Origin: Rotaria sp. Silwood1
Taxonomy: Eukaryota; Rotifera; Eurotatoria; Philodinida; Philodinidae
NCBI GenBank assembly: GCA_905250075.1
Contig: CAJNOP010000002.1
Span: 3,725,867 to 3,789,866, forward strand
Reading direction: 5' to 3'
Length of the DNA stretch: 64,000 nucleotides
The position numbers were made by a program, and so were the translations under genes. Of this stretch, positions 12,009 through 27,000 are shown piece after piece. The stretch's first letter is position 1; every line of letters begins with the position of its first letter. A model generated the notes under the pieces. The model did not search any database. It was not told the origin of the DNA and saw nothing but the letters and a program-made list of their open reading frames with translations.

Positions 12009-15000
12009 ATGGGGTCTGGTGCATCATGTTGTAGAAGTAGCAAGTCTGCTGGTCTTAACAAACCTTCAACTCCAGCTGGTCAACAATCAAAGATTCAAAC
12101 ACAGGCTACTGAAGGTTTGATGCATTTATAATTTGTTTTTTTCTATTTTCTTTTATATTTCCTCGTTTTTGTTTTCGATTGAAAATTTAATTAAGTCTAT
12201 GTATGAAATATAAGTTATATATATTTTTTCATTATTTAGTTCCAACTCTCATGGCTTCATTGCAAGGTCAAATGCCGAATGATAATGTCCAAGATAATGA
12301 AAACGCTATGATTCATGTCCTTGCTGTAGAAAATGGGTTGCTTCCGGAAGAAATGCCACAACGTATTGAATGCAATGATATTGTTGAATTTACGATTAAA
12401 GAAAATACTGAATATGATATCTTTGAAGTATATAAAGATGGTAATGATTATTATCGAGTAATTAATGGTTATGAATTACTTAATATAAAAAATCATACAC
12501 CACAAAATAAAAGACGTCTATTATTTCCCTTTGCTCTTAATCAACCTCACAGTGAATTATATTTTTGTATTATGCCATCATCACAACGTCAAACATTATC
12601 AGAAACACTTAAATGTCCAAAACAGAATTGTGAAAAAAATCGTCTAATAGTTAACAAGCCTGAGATTAAGTTTACTTTAACCGATGAAAAAGAAAATCAA
12701 AAAGTTTATTTATGTAAAGGTGATACTGTGGATATAGAATGGATAACATCTGGTCCTGGCTATCGTATGGAAGAAAAAAAATATTGTCCTGTATCTGGTG
12801 GTCTTTACACAGTTTCTCAAACATCTGATAATGTATCTCATCGAGTTTCATCGAAAGGAAAATTTTCTAAAACATTTACTGATTTTGGTATGTCGTTCTT
12901 ATTTCGTTTAACTGATACAAATCAAATTCATGACATAACTGTTTGTATTGTTAATAAAACATATAAAATGAAACATATCGAGATAAAAGATGATAAAATT
13001 CAACCAAATATTATTTGGTTGGATGAAAATGATTGGATTAGATTTTCATGGAACGGAAGACATAAACAAACTGTCGTACAAATTGAACCATTTACTATTA
13101 GTGAAAATAAACAACAATCAATTGAAGTTTGTATTTTTAACAAAAAAAAAAGAAAAGAAATAAGACTGAAAACGTTTTTATTGTTCATTTTTAATCTAGC
13201 TTAGAACAATTGGTGAGAATTTCTTTTGGCCAAATGATCCATCACGTAGTGGTTGTATTTATCATCAGTTTATGAAAACAGGAATATATTGTTTTAAAAC
13301 TGGAGATCAGCAAATTGGTACAATTATTGTTAAACCTCGTAATACTATTCGTTCTATACCAATCGATGGTGATAAATTAAGTAAATCAAAAGAAAAAAAA
13401 TATTTTCAAAAATACAATATTTTTTTTTTATTTATAGCTTATAAAATGAATACAAATGATTTAGTACAGTTCGATTGGAAAATGAATGATTCACAACAAG
13501 AACCAATATTAATTACTATTGAGTCAAATTCATCTGTAGTACCAGATGCTGCTGGTGGTCCTACTGGAGTATTTGAATGTGGTAAGTAGAAAGAAGATTT
13601 GTTTAAGTTGATTTAAAAGCTATTAGCGTTTCTATGTATGTATGAAAGTACTTGTTAAAACATTGCTGTTTTTTATTTGAAATTTTAAAGCTAACAGAAA
13701 AGAAAAGATCAATATCTTGTTACTGCTATACATGTACAAGAAAAACAAGAGAATAGAGAAAAAAAAAACGTTTTGCCGTCATTTATTAAGTGATCGTCAT
13801 AGAAACGTTGTTGAAATATAATCTTTTATTTTGATCGAATCGATTGTAAGCTTTTATTGAAAGTAGATTTATATATTTTTGATATATAATACTTAGTAAT
13901 TAAAATTGATCTAATCACTTCTATAGAGAATATTCGCAGCTACATTTAAATAAAAAAATTCTAAGAAATTCTTTTGTGATTGTTGAATATTTAAATCGAA
14001 TATTTCTAAAAATAACTCGCCAAAATATAGAATTTCATTCGGATTGATATTTTTTCAGTCAATTTCGAGAATCTAGTTGTGCTTATCTAGTGTCAAAAAT
14101 GATCTGTTAAAATACTAATAAGTAATACATAGGACAGTCTATCGAATGAAAATAAACATTAATCAAAAAAAAAAAATAATCATATTAATTTATTTTATTT
14201 GTCCTATAAACATACCTTATAAGTATTCTCGTCCAATGCATGCTTGAGATAAGACATAAAGTGTATGTATCAGTGGCAGCATTTCAAATGAATAAAACTC
14301 AATGAATATCACAGGCAAACATTTCAATAACTAAAACAATTGAATAATTAGATGAAATAAAACAGAAATCAGACGTTGAATTTGAAGACATACTCATGAA
14401 TTGAACAAATATTTTATAAATTTATGAATATGGACTGCCCAAAGAGCATTTGTTTCCGTCAACATCAAACTAGAGCAACTAAGATTAAATGAATTTTTAA
14501 TACATAAATGAATAAACATATTTCGAATGTCAGTAATTGATGCATAAACAAATAACATATTTGACAACTCACAAGATCTTCAGTCTTCTCAAATTCATCA
14601 CTATTTTCTAATCTTTTAGGTAGAAAAACCAAAAACATTCTAATATATAGATGTGTTTACTTTTCATTTTTTTTTAATAACAACATATGTCGATAGTCGT
14701 TGTTTCAAACGAAATTTGATCCGTTTGAATGTATACTGTTTTGTATGTGATAGTGAACAAGCACCGATAGTTGAAGAAAAAGTAATTGATGATGAACGAG
14801 GAACGCTACATAAGGATATTTTATTGAATATAAAGAAAGTTCTTTTTCAGTTGATGACAATTTTATCTTTTTCGTTTTGTATATTTGCTGGTCATATTGT
14901 CGAAATGTTTTAGCCAATGGAGGAGGTTTATAGAATTTTTGAAAAAAGAAACTAGTGGAGATAGACAACATCTTTCGAAAATTTTATATTTCATTTGAAA

Positions 15001-18000
15001 TTTAGCCTACGAGCGCCCATCGCAACATCAAATCAGCCTGACTCAGCACATTGAGATCTCTGATCGGAACAATCGGAAAAAAAACAGTGTATTTCATACA
15101 TCAATATTCTTATGTATTTCATTATATTCTGCTGAATCATTTTCCCCGATTTCAGAACATCAGTGCTTTTTTTTCTTATAAAAGATGAACGTGCCTCATT
15201 ACTGTATTCAAAAAGTACCATACGAATTCGAAGTGTGTAGAAGAATGAATGGTATCTTTTCATCCTTTGAATTTTATGAAAATTTTTCAATCGAATTTCG
15301 ACTTAAATACAAAAATTTATTAAACCTATTTGAAAGAAATTATGAAATTGTTTTATAAAAAATTTCTCTGCTTTTAGCCTTACATAAATGTATTAAAGTC
15401 GAACCATTGTTTCGTCAACATTTTTATACATGTGAAACATATATTTTACATATTCCTCAGCATGGTCTCTACAATTTTGCTTATTCTGATAACCAAGACA
15501 GTAGTCTTCTAAGTATTATTGTTGAAAATGATGTTGACGTAAGAAAAACTTCTAATTATTTACTTTCTTTCAATAGATTAATATTTCATGTTTTCTCAAA
15601 TAGAGTCATCGTGTTGCTTATAATGATCAAAATGTGTTTCAACCTGATCTATTAATAATAAATCGTCTTGATCAGGTATGGTTTGATTCATCGTCAAAAA
15701 CTGTGGCTAATATTTATCGAACAGATGAATTTGGTAAACGATTAGAATCAGAAAAACCATTATTTCAACCTCAATTAAATAGTATTAATTATTATATGAA
15801 AGAATTTCAACAATTGGGCATTTATTATTTTTCAACTGATATAAATAATACTGATAAAAACAATAAGAAACAAAATTCAATTCGACCACTAACTGTTGTT
15901 GTTTTACCAGAAATACGTTTTCACTATAAATCAATAAATAAAGATGATTTTGATAATGACCCAATAATAACAAATATAAATGATTTTGTGATTTGGCAAT
16001 TCGAACAAACTATTTCTCGTAGTCTTATACAAGTAAATTCAGATGAAACATTACAAGAATTACTATCTTGTCATGAACGAGCTGTTACTGGAAGAAATCG
16101 ACAATGTCTTGCTGTTGAATGTATTATTCAGGGAACATTCTATTTTGCTAATCCAGGTAAAATAAAAACATTGATTTAAATAGTTATCATTATAATAAGT
16201 AATATTATTATTTTAGAATTTGAACGAGTAAGCGGTTTAGAAGAGGTAAAGTTTATAAAGGAGAGTTTTTTTGTTTTATGTTTATTATTCTTTTTTTTTA
16301 TTTTCAAGACTCGTCTTCTGTCAACAATTGTTATTGATCCACTATTTTGTCAAAATTGTTTTATTACTACTAGCCATCAATTTGTTCCAAATATTTTACA
16401 TATTGCACAGGTAAACCGTGTCGTCAAAATATTAAATAAATAAATAACTACTAATGAAATATAGAACGATACTGTTTCATGGATATTAAATAGAAATGAA
16501 CGAAATCACCGAATTTATGTACAATCAAATAATAATGAGGAAGAAATTGATAATGTAATATTTTTGAATTTTTTTTTCAAAATATTTCTAATTAATTATA
16601 AACTTAGGACAAATTTATTGATAAAAATCTTTCTGAATATGTATCTGGTGTTCATTATTTACATACATTTAAAGAACCTGGAGAATATATCATTCGATCT
16701 AATCGTTTTCAGAGTACAGCAACTGTATGTGTTTATTCGGAGAATATTATTCGAAATCAAAGTAAAATTTTTATTTTAAAATATTTTCTTAATAGATTTT
16801 TTTTCATTTCTGTTTGAATAGAAAAACAACTTCAAGAACCTCGAACAGTTGAAGATATAGAGCCTACAAGTGAATTTGGTTCACAAATTCATTTGTTTTG
16901 TCCAGATCGAAATGCTATTATGTTTTATACACTGGATGGTTTACCTCCAACACGACATTATGATAATGTTTTGGTAAATAATAATAATTCGAACAGAAAA
17001 ACAATATATTTTCATTATCTAAATTTAGAAATATGATCCGAATGAAGGTCTACGTTTACTTGAACAAGGTTTACATATTATACGTGCTTATGCAGTTGAA
17101 GATGAAAAAATATCAAGTAGTATTGTAACAAGCAGGTTTGTTTTCTTATATTGATATTGCCTAAAATCGTATTGATTTAATTTATTCAAGTCATTATCAT
17201 CAAAGAGACTCAATAAAACATTTAATAAATATTTCTTTTCCAATAAGGATAAAAGTTCTATATCTTCGTTGACTGATAACATAAATCATAAAATTGATTC
17301 ACTAGTTTTATTAGTCAATACATAGAAAAAAAATTCGACTCACCATTCATTTCTAATAGCGGCGCAGCATACATTTGTTGCAATACTCCATTAGTGCATC
17401 GGTGTTGGGTAGACTCCTGCTCTGGTCTAGGCATGCACATATAGAATAACAGTGAAGACTAGTGGATGTATGATAAAAATTACGGTAATCTTAGTTTCAT
17501 TTCGACTTATTCGATCGGAAGAAGTCTATTTCAAGAAAATAGTTGAATTTTCTTGAACAAATGACTAAATCGTGAAAGTTAAAGCTTTCTTGAACAAGAA
17601 AATCGAACTCAAGAATTTCGAAAAACGTTCTATAAATTTGAATTCTTGGATCGTGCAAGCCTTTAGTTAATTTTTATAAAATTCAACTATTTTCTTATAA
17701 TGATCTCTTTGACCAAAAAACTCAAAAGCAATCTAGAATCACCATTTACGTTGGTTATGGTTTGAGTTCGTAGAGTATGTTCCATACCTCACCAACTCAC
17801 ATAGTAAAAAATAGGTTTGTTAATAAACTAATTAGTTATACTAAAATTTGCCATATACAACGGATCATATTTATGATGCAAATTCGTTCTCGGTTCTGGA
17901 TTCATTCTGCACTGTTGGAATCAGCGGAAATGGAAATGACTGTTTTATCATGCCCTCACTATCCTTACCGTTAATTGCTACGCACATGCTTAGACGGCAC

Positions 18001-21000
18001 CGTCACTGTTGCATATCCAAGAGTATTATATGATAGAATTTTTGTTAAAATTTTATAATATGGGAGCAGATATCTTTCTCAAAAGTAAGACATTGACAAG
18101 ATTCTTGTGCGTAGTAGTTCGACATTAATTATAGTTTTAAAGAGGACTATATTTGAATATTTTATGAACGAACTGCACGTAAAAGTATAATTAAACCTGA
18201 ACTGTTAATTGTAAAAATTTCTTTAAGTTCTTATAATTTCAAATAGGCGCTGTTTGGTATACAAATATATATACTTCAGAAATATTCTGACATCCTTTTT
18301 TTCTACTAACGCTTTCAGCCACATCTATAAACAAAAAGAAAAAAACGATATTTAAAATTTCATTTCCTGTTTTTGTCATGTGGAAATTTTTATCAACTTA
18401 ATCGATTTTTTTTTATATTTCAGTCCAACATTTGTTCTGGAGAATAAGGAAGTTGCAGCTATGAACGTAAGTTAATATTAATTATATAATTAAAATATTT
18501 TATTTTTTTTTCATTATAAAAAAAGGAACTTCGAGCTTTATGGAATAATTGTACAATGAAACTTTCAGTTTCATTAGAACATCCAAATAAAATGTATGGA
18601 AACATTAAAATTGAACCAGCAAATTCAATTGATTTTATTGATCATATTGAATTACATATTAATGATGTTGCACAAAAAGTGAATTTAGCACCAACCGATT
18701 TGAATTTTTCAGCAAAAGGTTTTGCTGCTGGAGAACAATACGAAGTACACGTTGTTGCTTATCCAAAAGATAATATTACTGATGTCGAACCGATTTTATC
18801 AAATAAACGAGTAAGTTTTCATATTATTAATATATATAAACAAAAAATAATTGTTTTTATGTAATAGGCATTTGAAATACAACGGGAAGTTCCCGGTGGT
18901 GGACCATTACTTAGTTTAGCTTTGTCAAGTGATCAAAGTACAATACTTTTAGTGTGGGCACATATCGGTGATCATGTTAGTGAATATATTGTTTATGTGG
19001 ATAATATTGAAACAAAAATTGTAAGATAAATTTCATTTTTACTTGATTAATATAGATTTTGTCTTTATGATTCTAAAGATTACCGAACGAGATTTTAATG
19101 ATTTTTATGGTATTCAATTTCATGGTGCACAACAACGTAAAAAATATTCATTTCATGTTGACGCAAAAATTAAAAGTATGTCTAATTGAATTGAAAGAAT
19201 AAGATTATTGAGTATTTGTTTTCAGATACTAATGAAATTCGTAAATCAAATATTATCAATGTGACAGCACCATTAGATTTATCAGTTAAGAAACCAATTC
19301 TTGATCAATATTTTCCTTATATTATAATTAACGATGAACAAGCATCATCCAGTATGCATCTTGAAAGTAAGTTCATTGTTTGATATAATATATAGAAATG
19401 TTTCAGTGATTTTCTCTTTAAAAATGAATATCTATTATTATCGATTTCAGTATATATAAACTAGATATTGATTTAATTAGAATTAATTAAAAATAAAATG
19501 AAAACAAAAGTAAGAGAGTTTATTTTATTTTTTCTGAAGAAACTTATTGTTATTTTGAGAACTCTATAAAAGATTATTTAAAGTTTTTAGTATGATACGA
19601 AATACATTCGCTTTTCAACAAAGAATCTCATTTAAAAAGTTTTAATTTACAAGCAACAAAAAAAAAGAATTAAACCAAATTAATACATCATTTAAAACAA
19701 AAGTATTAAAACTCTATACTTAACTTTAAAGTCATTTTTTTTTATGATATACTTATAGTTTAAAACTGAACTTTTTCGATTAATTTTGTTTAATGTATTC
19801 GTACGATCGAACAGTACAGATGTGAGAGAGTAACTTTTTTTTTCAGTTTAAAACAAAAATTATCCGAAAATTTCTTCATGCAAAATTTAATAAGTGTTAT
19901 AACTATTAGCATGTTCAATATTTCTACCAATAAAGAACTCTTATTAAAAAAAAAAAAAAATTCGCAGAATTTTCTCTTCTTGATAAACAACCCTATACCG
20001 AGTCCAAGTTTAATCTTGCACATCTATCCCAAATGAATAGAAACCAAAATTTATGCAACCATTAATCATTATACATCTAAATGAATCTTGGTCTTAGTTT
20101 AGTCATTTATGAATCGAAGATATATCTCATAAATTTTTCATCAAAGAATCTGTAAGACAAATATTCATTCGTCGCTATTATCTTTTCAATGACATACATC
20201 AAATATTTTCCTCTGTATAGAATAGATTTGAACTTCGAATACAGTAAGTTTTACGAAAGAAAAAACTTTTTAATCCATTTTTTCTTTTCGGTAAATTATC
20301 TGAAAAATAAAATCAATACACGTTGATATTGAAATCGATAACAAAGAATGACGAGGGCAAGGGTAGACTCAGTCCTTTCTGATCGGAAAAACTGCCTGCG
20401 CCATTAATAACACAAAAAAACGTTTGCATACTAATAATTCTCATTGTGGTTTATTTGTTTACACCGCTGAAGAGGCTTGCAGGAGCAAAATTAAAATGAT
20501 TTTCTTTAAAAAGAAAAATTTAAAAAAAAAACAAAAATGCTACGATAATTTTTAATTTTTCTTTTGTCCATTTTCTAGAGGGTTTGGATCGGTTATCTTC
20601 TTCAAAATTATCTATTAGAACTTCTTCTCCTTCTTCGTCTGCTCCTCCTTCTCCTGCAGCCTCTTCGCGGTCAAATATTCATAAAATTGATTTGAACGAT
20701 GCATCATTAAATACGAGTGAAATCATTCCTCAAAAAAGTGATGATTATGATAATGATAAAACTGATAATCTAAAAGAACAAGAACAAGAACAATTACCTA
20801 CTTCCAATGAAACATCAACAATGCAAATAAAAATTGATGAAACTACAGAAGACTCGACAACAGAAAAATTTGAAACAATACAACAACAACAAAATCAAAA
20901 TTCTATTGTATCTGATGATTTTAAACGTCGAGCACAAGATCTTCTTAAAAGATTAACACAAGATATTGAAAATCGTTTGAAACAATCAAATTCAAATTCT

Positions 21001-24000
21001 ACGCATCCACATAAATCATTTCTTGGTACTCAACATTATAAAGATGAGCAACTTCTTTCACAACGATCATCAGTATCTTCTCCTGATCCATATACAGATA
21101 GACTTCCACCTAAATCTCAACGACGTTCAGCAACACTGAATAAAAATCTCAATCAAAATGATAATACAATGTTCAATGACACTTCATAACCTATAACTCT
21201 TTAGCCTTTGAACCATTTAGTTTAAATCACTTTTGCATCTATTCTATTTTATATGTATTCGATAACAAAAGATAAAAAGAAAAACAATTTGATACTAATT
21301 TCAGTATTTTGAGAACATAAATATCAATGCATGAATGTTTTGTTTTAGGTATTGAACTAGATAGTTTTCAACATCGACGTCCAGAAGCAACTCGAAAAGT
21401 TGAAAGTCTACCGATTGTAACTCATTAATTTCGTAAAAGAATAGAAAACTGAACATTGAATTTTTCTTTTCCTTTTAGATAAATGGTTATTCCAATGCTG
21501 TACCGGCAATTTCATATAAACAAAATGCAAATGGTATTTTTCTATATTGGAAAAAGAAATCTCCAGCTATTACTGATTTCGTGGAAAATTATCGAGTAAG
21601 AATAACAATTTGAAACAAGTGTATAGTGTGAATTTTGATTTTTAGATTATGGTTGATCAAGAACCATATGGAAACCTAATAGCACCAAATGAGGAACCAA
21701 AATTTCAAATAAATCTTGCACCAGGAAAACATCATTGCTATGTTGACGTCCTACCCAAAGATAAAAACAATGAAATCTTGAAATCAAATGTTCTTGTATG
21801 TTATTAATATACTAATAATTGTTTTTTTTTCTGTGAAGTACGATCTAAAACGAATGTGGAGATATATAAGATCGACATTTGTCACCTTTCTCTCCTCACA
21901 GATAATGACTGAAGTTTCGTGCACCGGTATCAGTTTTCGCAATCGACCTCGGATCGGAGCTAATTAACATCCGGTGGATACTTTCACAGTACAGTTTTGA
22001 AACTTTAATTTGGTATTAAAAAAAAATATACTGTTTAGTTTCTTCCATAATGAGCACCGAACATAGAGATCATCTTAAGTTTCATAAAAATCCGGGTGAT
22101 TCAGAATTCATTTGGTATCTTTCTACTTCTAAAATGTGATTATACTCGCTAAGTAGATGTTTACTTGTTAATAATGACGTTAGAATGGAATACAGTATTG
22201 TTGTCAAACATTATAGTTGTGGATACATATATGAATGCTTTTTCCGTCACGATAATACATGTTCACCTTTTTCATTATTCATTTTCTTCGCCACGTATTC
22301 AATTACTTAGTCATATGGTTCATCATTATTTGTAGCTAGGTTTTCATTAAAAATAAATTCTTTTCGAAAAACAATATCACTTTCCAATTCGATGACTTGT
22401 TCTAAAGCACAATAAACTGCTTGCAGGTCCATTTCTATGTTTTATGTGAATTAGCTGTTTGAGAAACTAAAACTATTTTGAAATGTCAAAAACTTATGTA
22501 TTGCTGAGTCGAGTTCGAACTGGATTGAATGTTAGATCCCCAATCCGGTTGCACAACACTACATAACAAACGTTACCTAAGAAAACGTTATAAACTATGA
22601 CAAATACTTTAATAGTATTGCTCCTCTCTGTATCACAGATCACGATGGACTTTATTGATATACGATCATAGATTGTATATCAATAGTGTGTCGTTATAAT
22701 AGATAAACTATATCCTTATTGCATTTCTGAAGCATTTAATAAAGAGATAGTGATGAAATGTGTCACAAAATAGATAGAATAAAACAATGTTCTTATGATT
22801 AGTAACAATAGTTACGTTGTGTCTCACATTTTAATTCCATAGGGATTTCATTAACAATTGTTTTTCTAATTTTTATGTTTTTAAAATAGAAAGTCGATGT
22901 TCCATCTACAAGTGGCTTGAGATATGGACAAATACAACGGAGAGAACCATCCAGTATTGCTGTTCGTGTATTTAAATCACTTTTTTTGTTTTGCTTCAGT
23001 TATATCATCTTAGTCATATGAATTTCAGAGTGTTCCTGAAGAAAATGATATTGCTGTACCAAAATTAAATGTACAAAAAATAAGTGCATCATCAATACGT
23101 ATAAATTGGTATTTAGATCGAAAAATGCCAACAGATATATTTTTATCTATCTATGAAGTTCATATACGTGGTTACGATTTTCCAGATCAAATGACAAGTG
23201 ATGAAGAGTAAATTAATTTTTCATTTCATATTTATATACATTTCTTTTCTTCTACTACCAATCATATAGATCAGGACAAGGAGATTATATGGAACATATC
23301 TGGTTCGTAAATAGTCCTCCATTAGAAATACAAGGCATTTCTGAACGACAAGAATACACGTAAGAGTATTCAAAAATAAAAATAAAAATAAAAACACATA
23401 TTTATCGAATGTTTTATGTTGTTTTCTTGTAGAGTTTTTGTTCGAGCTTTATTTAATGTTCAAGGATCAAATGATATGAAATGTACTACTTTAGTAACAA
23501 CATCAAATGAAGAAATTACAACACAAATCAATCCATTAATTGATTTTCTCACACGACCATTATTGCAAGTAACACGGATTGGAATACAAATGGCTATTTT
23601 GTCATGGAAATTTGATGATTCTATTGATCAATCATTAGTTAAAGGTTATCGTATTATTCTTAATTCAAAACCAACTGAAATTCTTCCACCAAATCAACAT
23701 GAATATGAATTACGTGATCTGAAGCCAGGTATACACTTTTCTAAGGAGATCTCCCCCTATTTTTGCGGATATGAGAATTGAATTTTTTTCTGATTGTTGG
23801 TTTTCCATTGTTAGTACAGCTTCGAAGTATCCTCTATCAAATGCCATTTAAATGAGCGATCTTATTTGTTATTTAGTTCTTTAATAAAAATCCAACTTTC
23901 GAAATTCTCTAACAGAAAAGCTCATGCTATGATTATTCTTTTTCATATAAAATTTCTCATAATGAAAATGGTTATTTTTCATTCTAGAGGTGCTTTGAAC

Positions 24001-27000
24001 ATAGGTCCATACATCTGTCACATCATTAAAATTTATTTTTATGAGTACTTTAGTCGAATTAAAATGCATTTATTATTTTTCTTTCTTAATGCTGTTGCTA
24101 CGAAATTCAGCAGCCTTTACAAATTAGTGCCATTGAAAAAAAACCATGTTTTTTTTTGATGGTGCTATCAGTTCTTTGCTGTTCCTGAGTTGTAGAAACG
24201 GCATTTTTTTTTCACAAAAAGCAAAAGCACGTACTCCACTTTGGTTCTAGTTGTCGTAAAAAACTTGTAGCTCGAAAAAATGAGATATAGAGTTTTGCAA
24301 AACTGAAAACGTCTGACAATTTTTGGTTTTTGTGACCCTGATATCTTTCTGATGGAACCATCTGAGAACTTGGAAACTACGTCCACTTTTACTCTACTTA
24401 TCGACATCTATCTGCCTTGAATGTTTCATTATATTCCGTCAATCTGTTTTCGAAGAACACCGGAAAGTAGAGGGGCGAGGTCTTAAATTCCAAAAAACTA
24501 ATACCTTTGTGCATGTTCTTCTATGAATTTATGCTATAGATACAAGAAATGAAATTCAAGTATCTGTAACAGCTCATCCAGATTTTGTTGGTGAAAAAAT
24601 TTCTGAACCAATACGTATTGTATGTCCAAAACGTCCTCAACCTCCAATAATACAAAATATTCCAACTGAAAAACCATTTTCAATTCGAATACAATGGAAT
24701 ATAAATGATGATGTTCAAGATGAAATAACTTCATTTAAAATTTTTCTTGATACAAAACTTCATGGTGAAATTGAAACAAATGGACGTCAATCATTTAAAT
24801 ATGATTTTACTAAATTAAAAGCTGACCACACTTACGCAATTTATATTAAAGCTTTCATTGGACAAAAGAAACTTGCTGGTTATGATTATCAATGTGATAT
24901 AGAATCAAATATATCAAATGAATTATTATTAAAATGTGCTGCACCACCAAAAGGTACAACACCAAGAATTGAACGAATGGATCGAAATGGTATTGAAATT
25001 GTTTGGGATACACCTGACGAATGTGGAGATGTAAAAGTAACTGTATGTTATATTGTTCTTTTTTTTTTTTGTTTTTGATTTAAATCATCTAAAGCATTAA
25101 TCATAATTGATAGGGATATCAAATATTAAACAATGGTCGAGCTATTGGAAAATCATTACCAGTTGATAAACGACGGGTTTCAATTAATAATTTAGAAGTT
25201 GGCAATCGATACTCAGTACAAGTTGTACCAATAACGGATCAACTAGGTGGTACTGCACTTCGAAAAGGAGAAGGTTAGACTAATAATATTATTTATTATA
25301 GAAGAAACATAGTTTGTTTTCGTTTATGTTTCGTATAGAATATGATCCTGATCTTCATGGTCATTATCTACCAGGACCAAAACTTGAAGTAGAATATACA
25401 GACTTAGTTCTATTACCAACAAAATTTTGGATCGAAAATATTACTGGACATTCAGCTATGGCTTGTTGGTCTCCAAGTAAGTTTTGACAATAATTATTAA
25501 ATTAATCTAATGAATATTTTATTTAGTTGATCAATCAATGAGTACAAATATACAACCAGATTATTATAAACTATCAATATGGGGTGATGAACAATATACA
25601 CGTGAACAACCAATGATTGTTGAATTATCAAGTAAAGTTATTTTAAATTTATGAAATAACATATCGTTCAAAAACCTTAATAGAGTTATCCAGAGAATAC
25701 ATCAAGTGAATAGTATTTGTATTGTTTAAGATAAGATTTACATTGAAGATAATCAAAAAACAAACAAATCGACTTTCTATCACTGTCAAAAGAAAACCAT
25801 TCAAACTGATACCCACCATGTGACCTCATATTAAGTCTACAACGATATTTTGATGAGACTATCAAAAGTCTAAAGGAGCTTATTGTCATGAATCTTTTAA
25901 TCTAAGTTTTATGATAACTTAATTGAATTAATGATTCAACTATAGGTATATCACGAATAATTACAATGCAGAATTTCGATATGAAATTTTGCTCACAGAA
26001 AGATCGAATCGCTCATACAATACCATGGAAGCTTCACCGAAAAAAGAGTGTTCATTTGTCGAGATATTGATTTTTCAAAAGAAAAATAAATAGTAAATGT
26101 TTGTCACAGATATGATACAAAAATCAAGTTTAAAGTTTACTATTTCAACAAAAAAAATATATTCTTTTGTTGATTTTTCGATATGTATCTAAATGTGAAT
26201 CGAAAATTCAGTAAAACGTGTTTAACTCGATTTGAAAGGTCCATGAAAATGAGCCCTTTTAAGTTTTTTCTAGTATTCATAAGACTTGTTTGTGGATCTA
26301 ATACGAGCTCAAATGGTAAGTATTAGTTTGATCAATTTCTTCGTACAAAATAAACTCTACTATTTGTGTAACGATTTGTTTCATCATATATATATCCCCC
26401 TGGCCAAAATAAGTGGAACGCAGTATTTTTTCGATTATTTCGTTGCAGTATTATCTATAGGGCTCATATTTATGTCACTGATAGACGATCGATGACTGGA
26501 CTTATGCTGAAAATTTCAGCCCTATAGAAAGAAAACTTCTCGAGAAAATTACAAATCTGTCTGATGTACTCATGTGCCACTGAAACCAAAATTTAGTGTT
26601 TTACTTGTTTTTCTGTCATTTTAAGTTCTATTTCGAATCTCAAGTGGTAGTTAGTTAACTAATATAATTGACTGTAGATAGAGATATCTTTGGCGTTCTT
26701 TATATATCATTTGGTCAATGGTAGGTTAAGTTATAGTGAAGAGAAGGCCAAGACCGTCACATTGCATTTTTGTTCTATAGATACATGACCAGGGATCTTC
26801 ATACGGCGATCCAATTTGATTAACAATAGCATTAGAGCAATTGAATTATTGATAAAAATATAATTGAAATACATTCAAAACTAAAAAAGCTTTTCTTTCA
26901 GTGGTTTCCTTCTGGTAATGACGAAAGTTGCCATTGATAATGGGACATCGAAGTGGTTTTCTCAATGCGCGTATTGGACTACATTGTGTCGTATAATTGA

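Noticed and set aside
14653..14913. Coding-like stretch (SEQAPIVEEKVIDDERG) in intron 4 of the giant gene
   Set aside because: No acceptor/donor pair links it to the phase-1 neighbours without a stop, and the flanking exons join cleanly without it.
17777..18033. Two overlapping plus-strand frames in intron 12 of the giant gene
   Set aside because: Neither has usable splice boundaries for the phase-2 junction between 17135 and 18424, and neither resembles a known domain.
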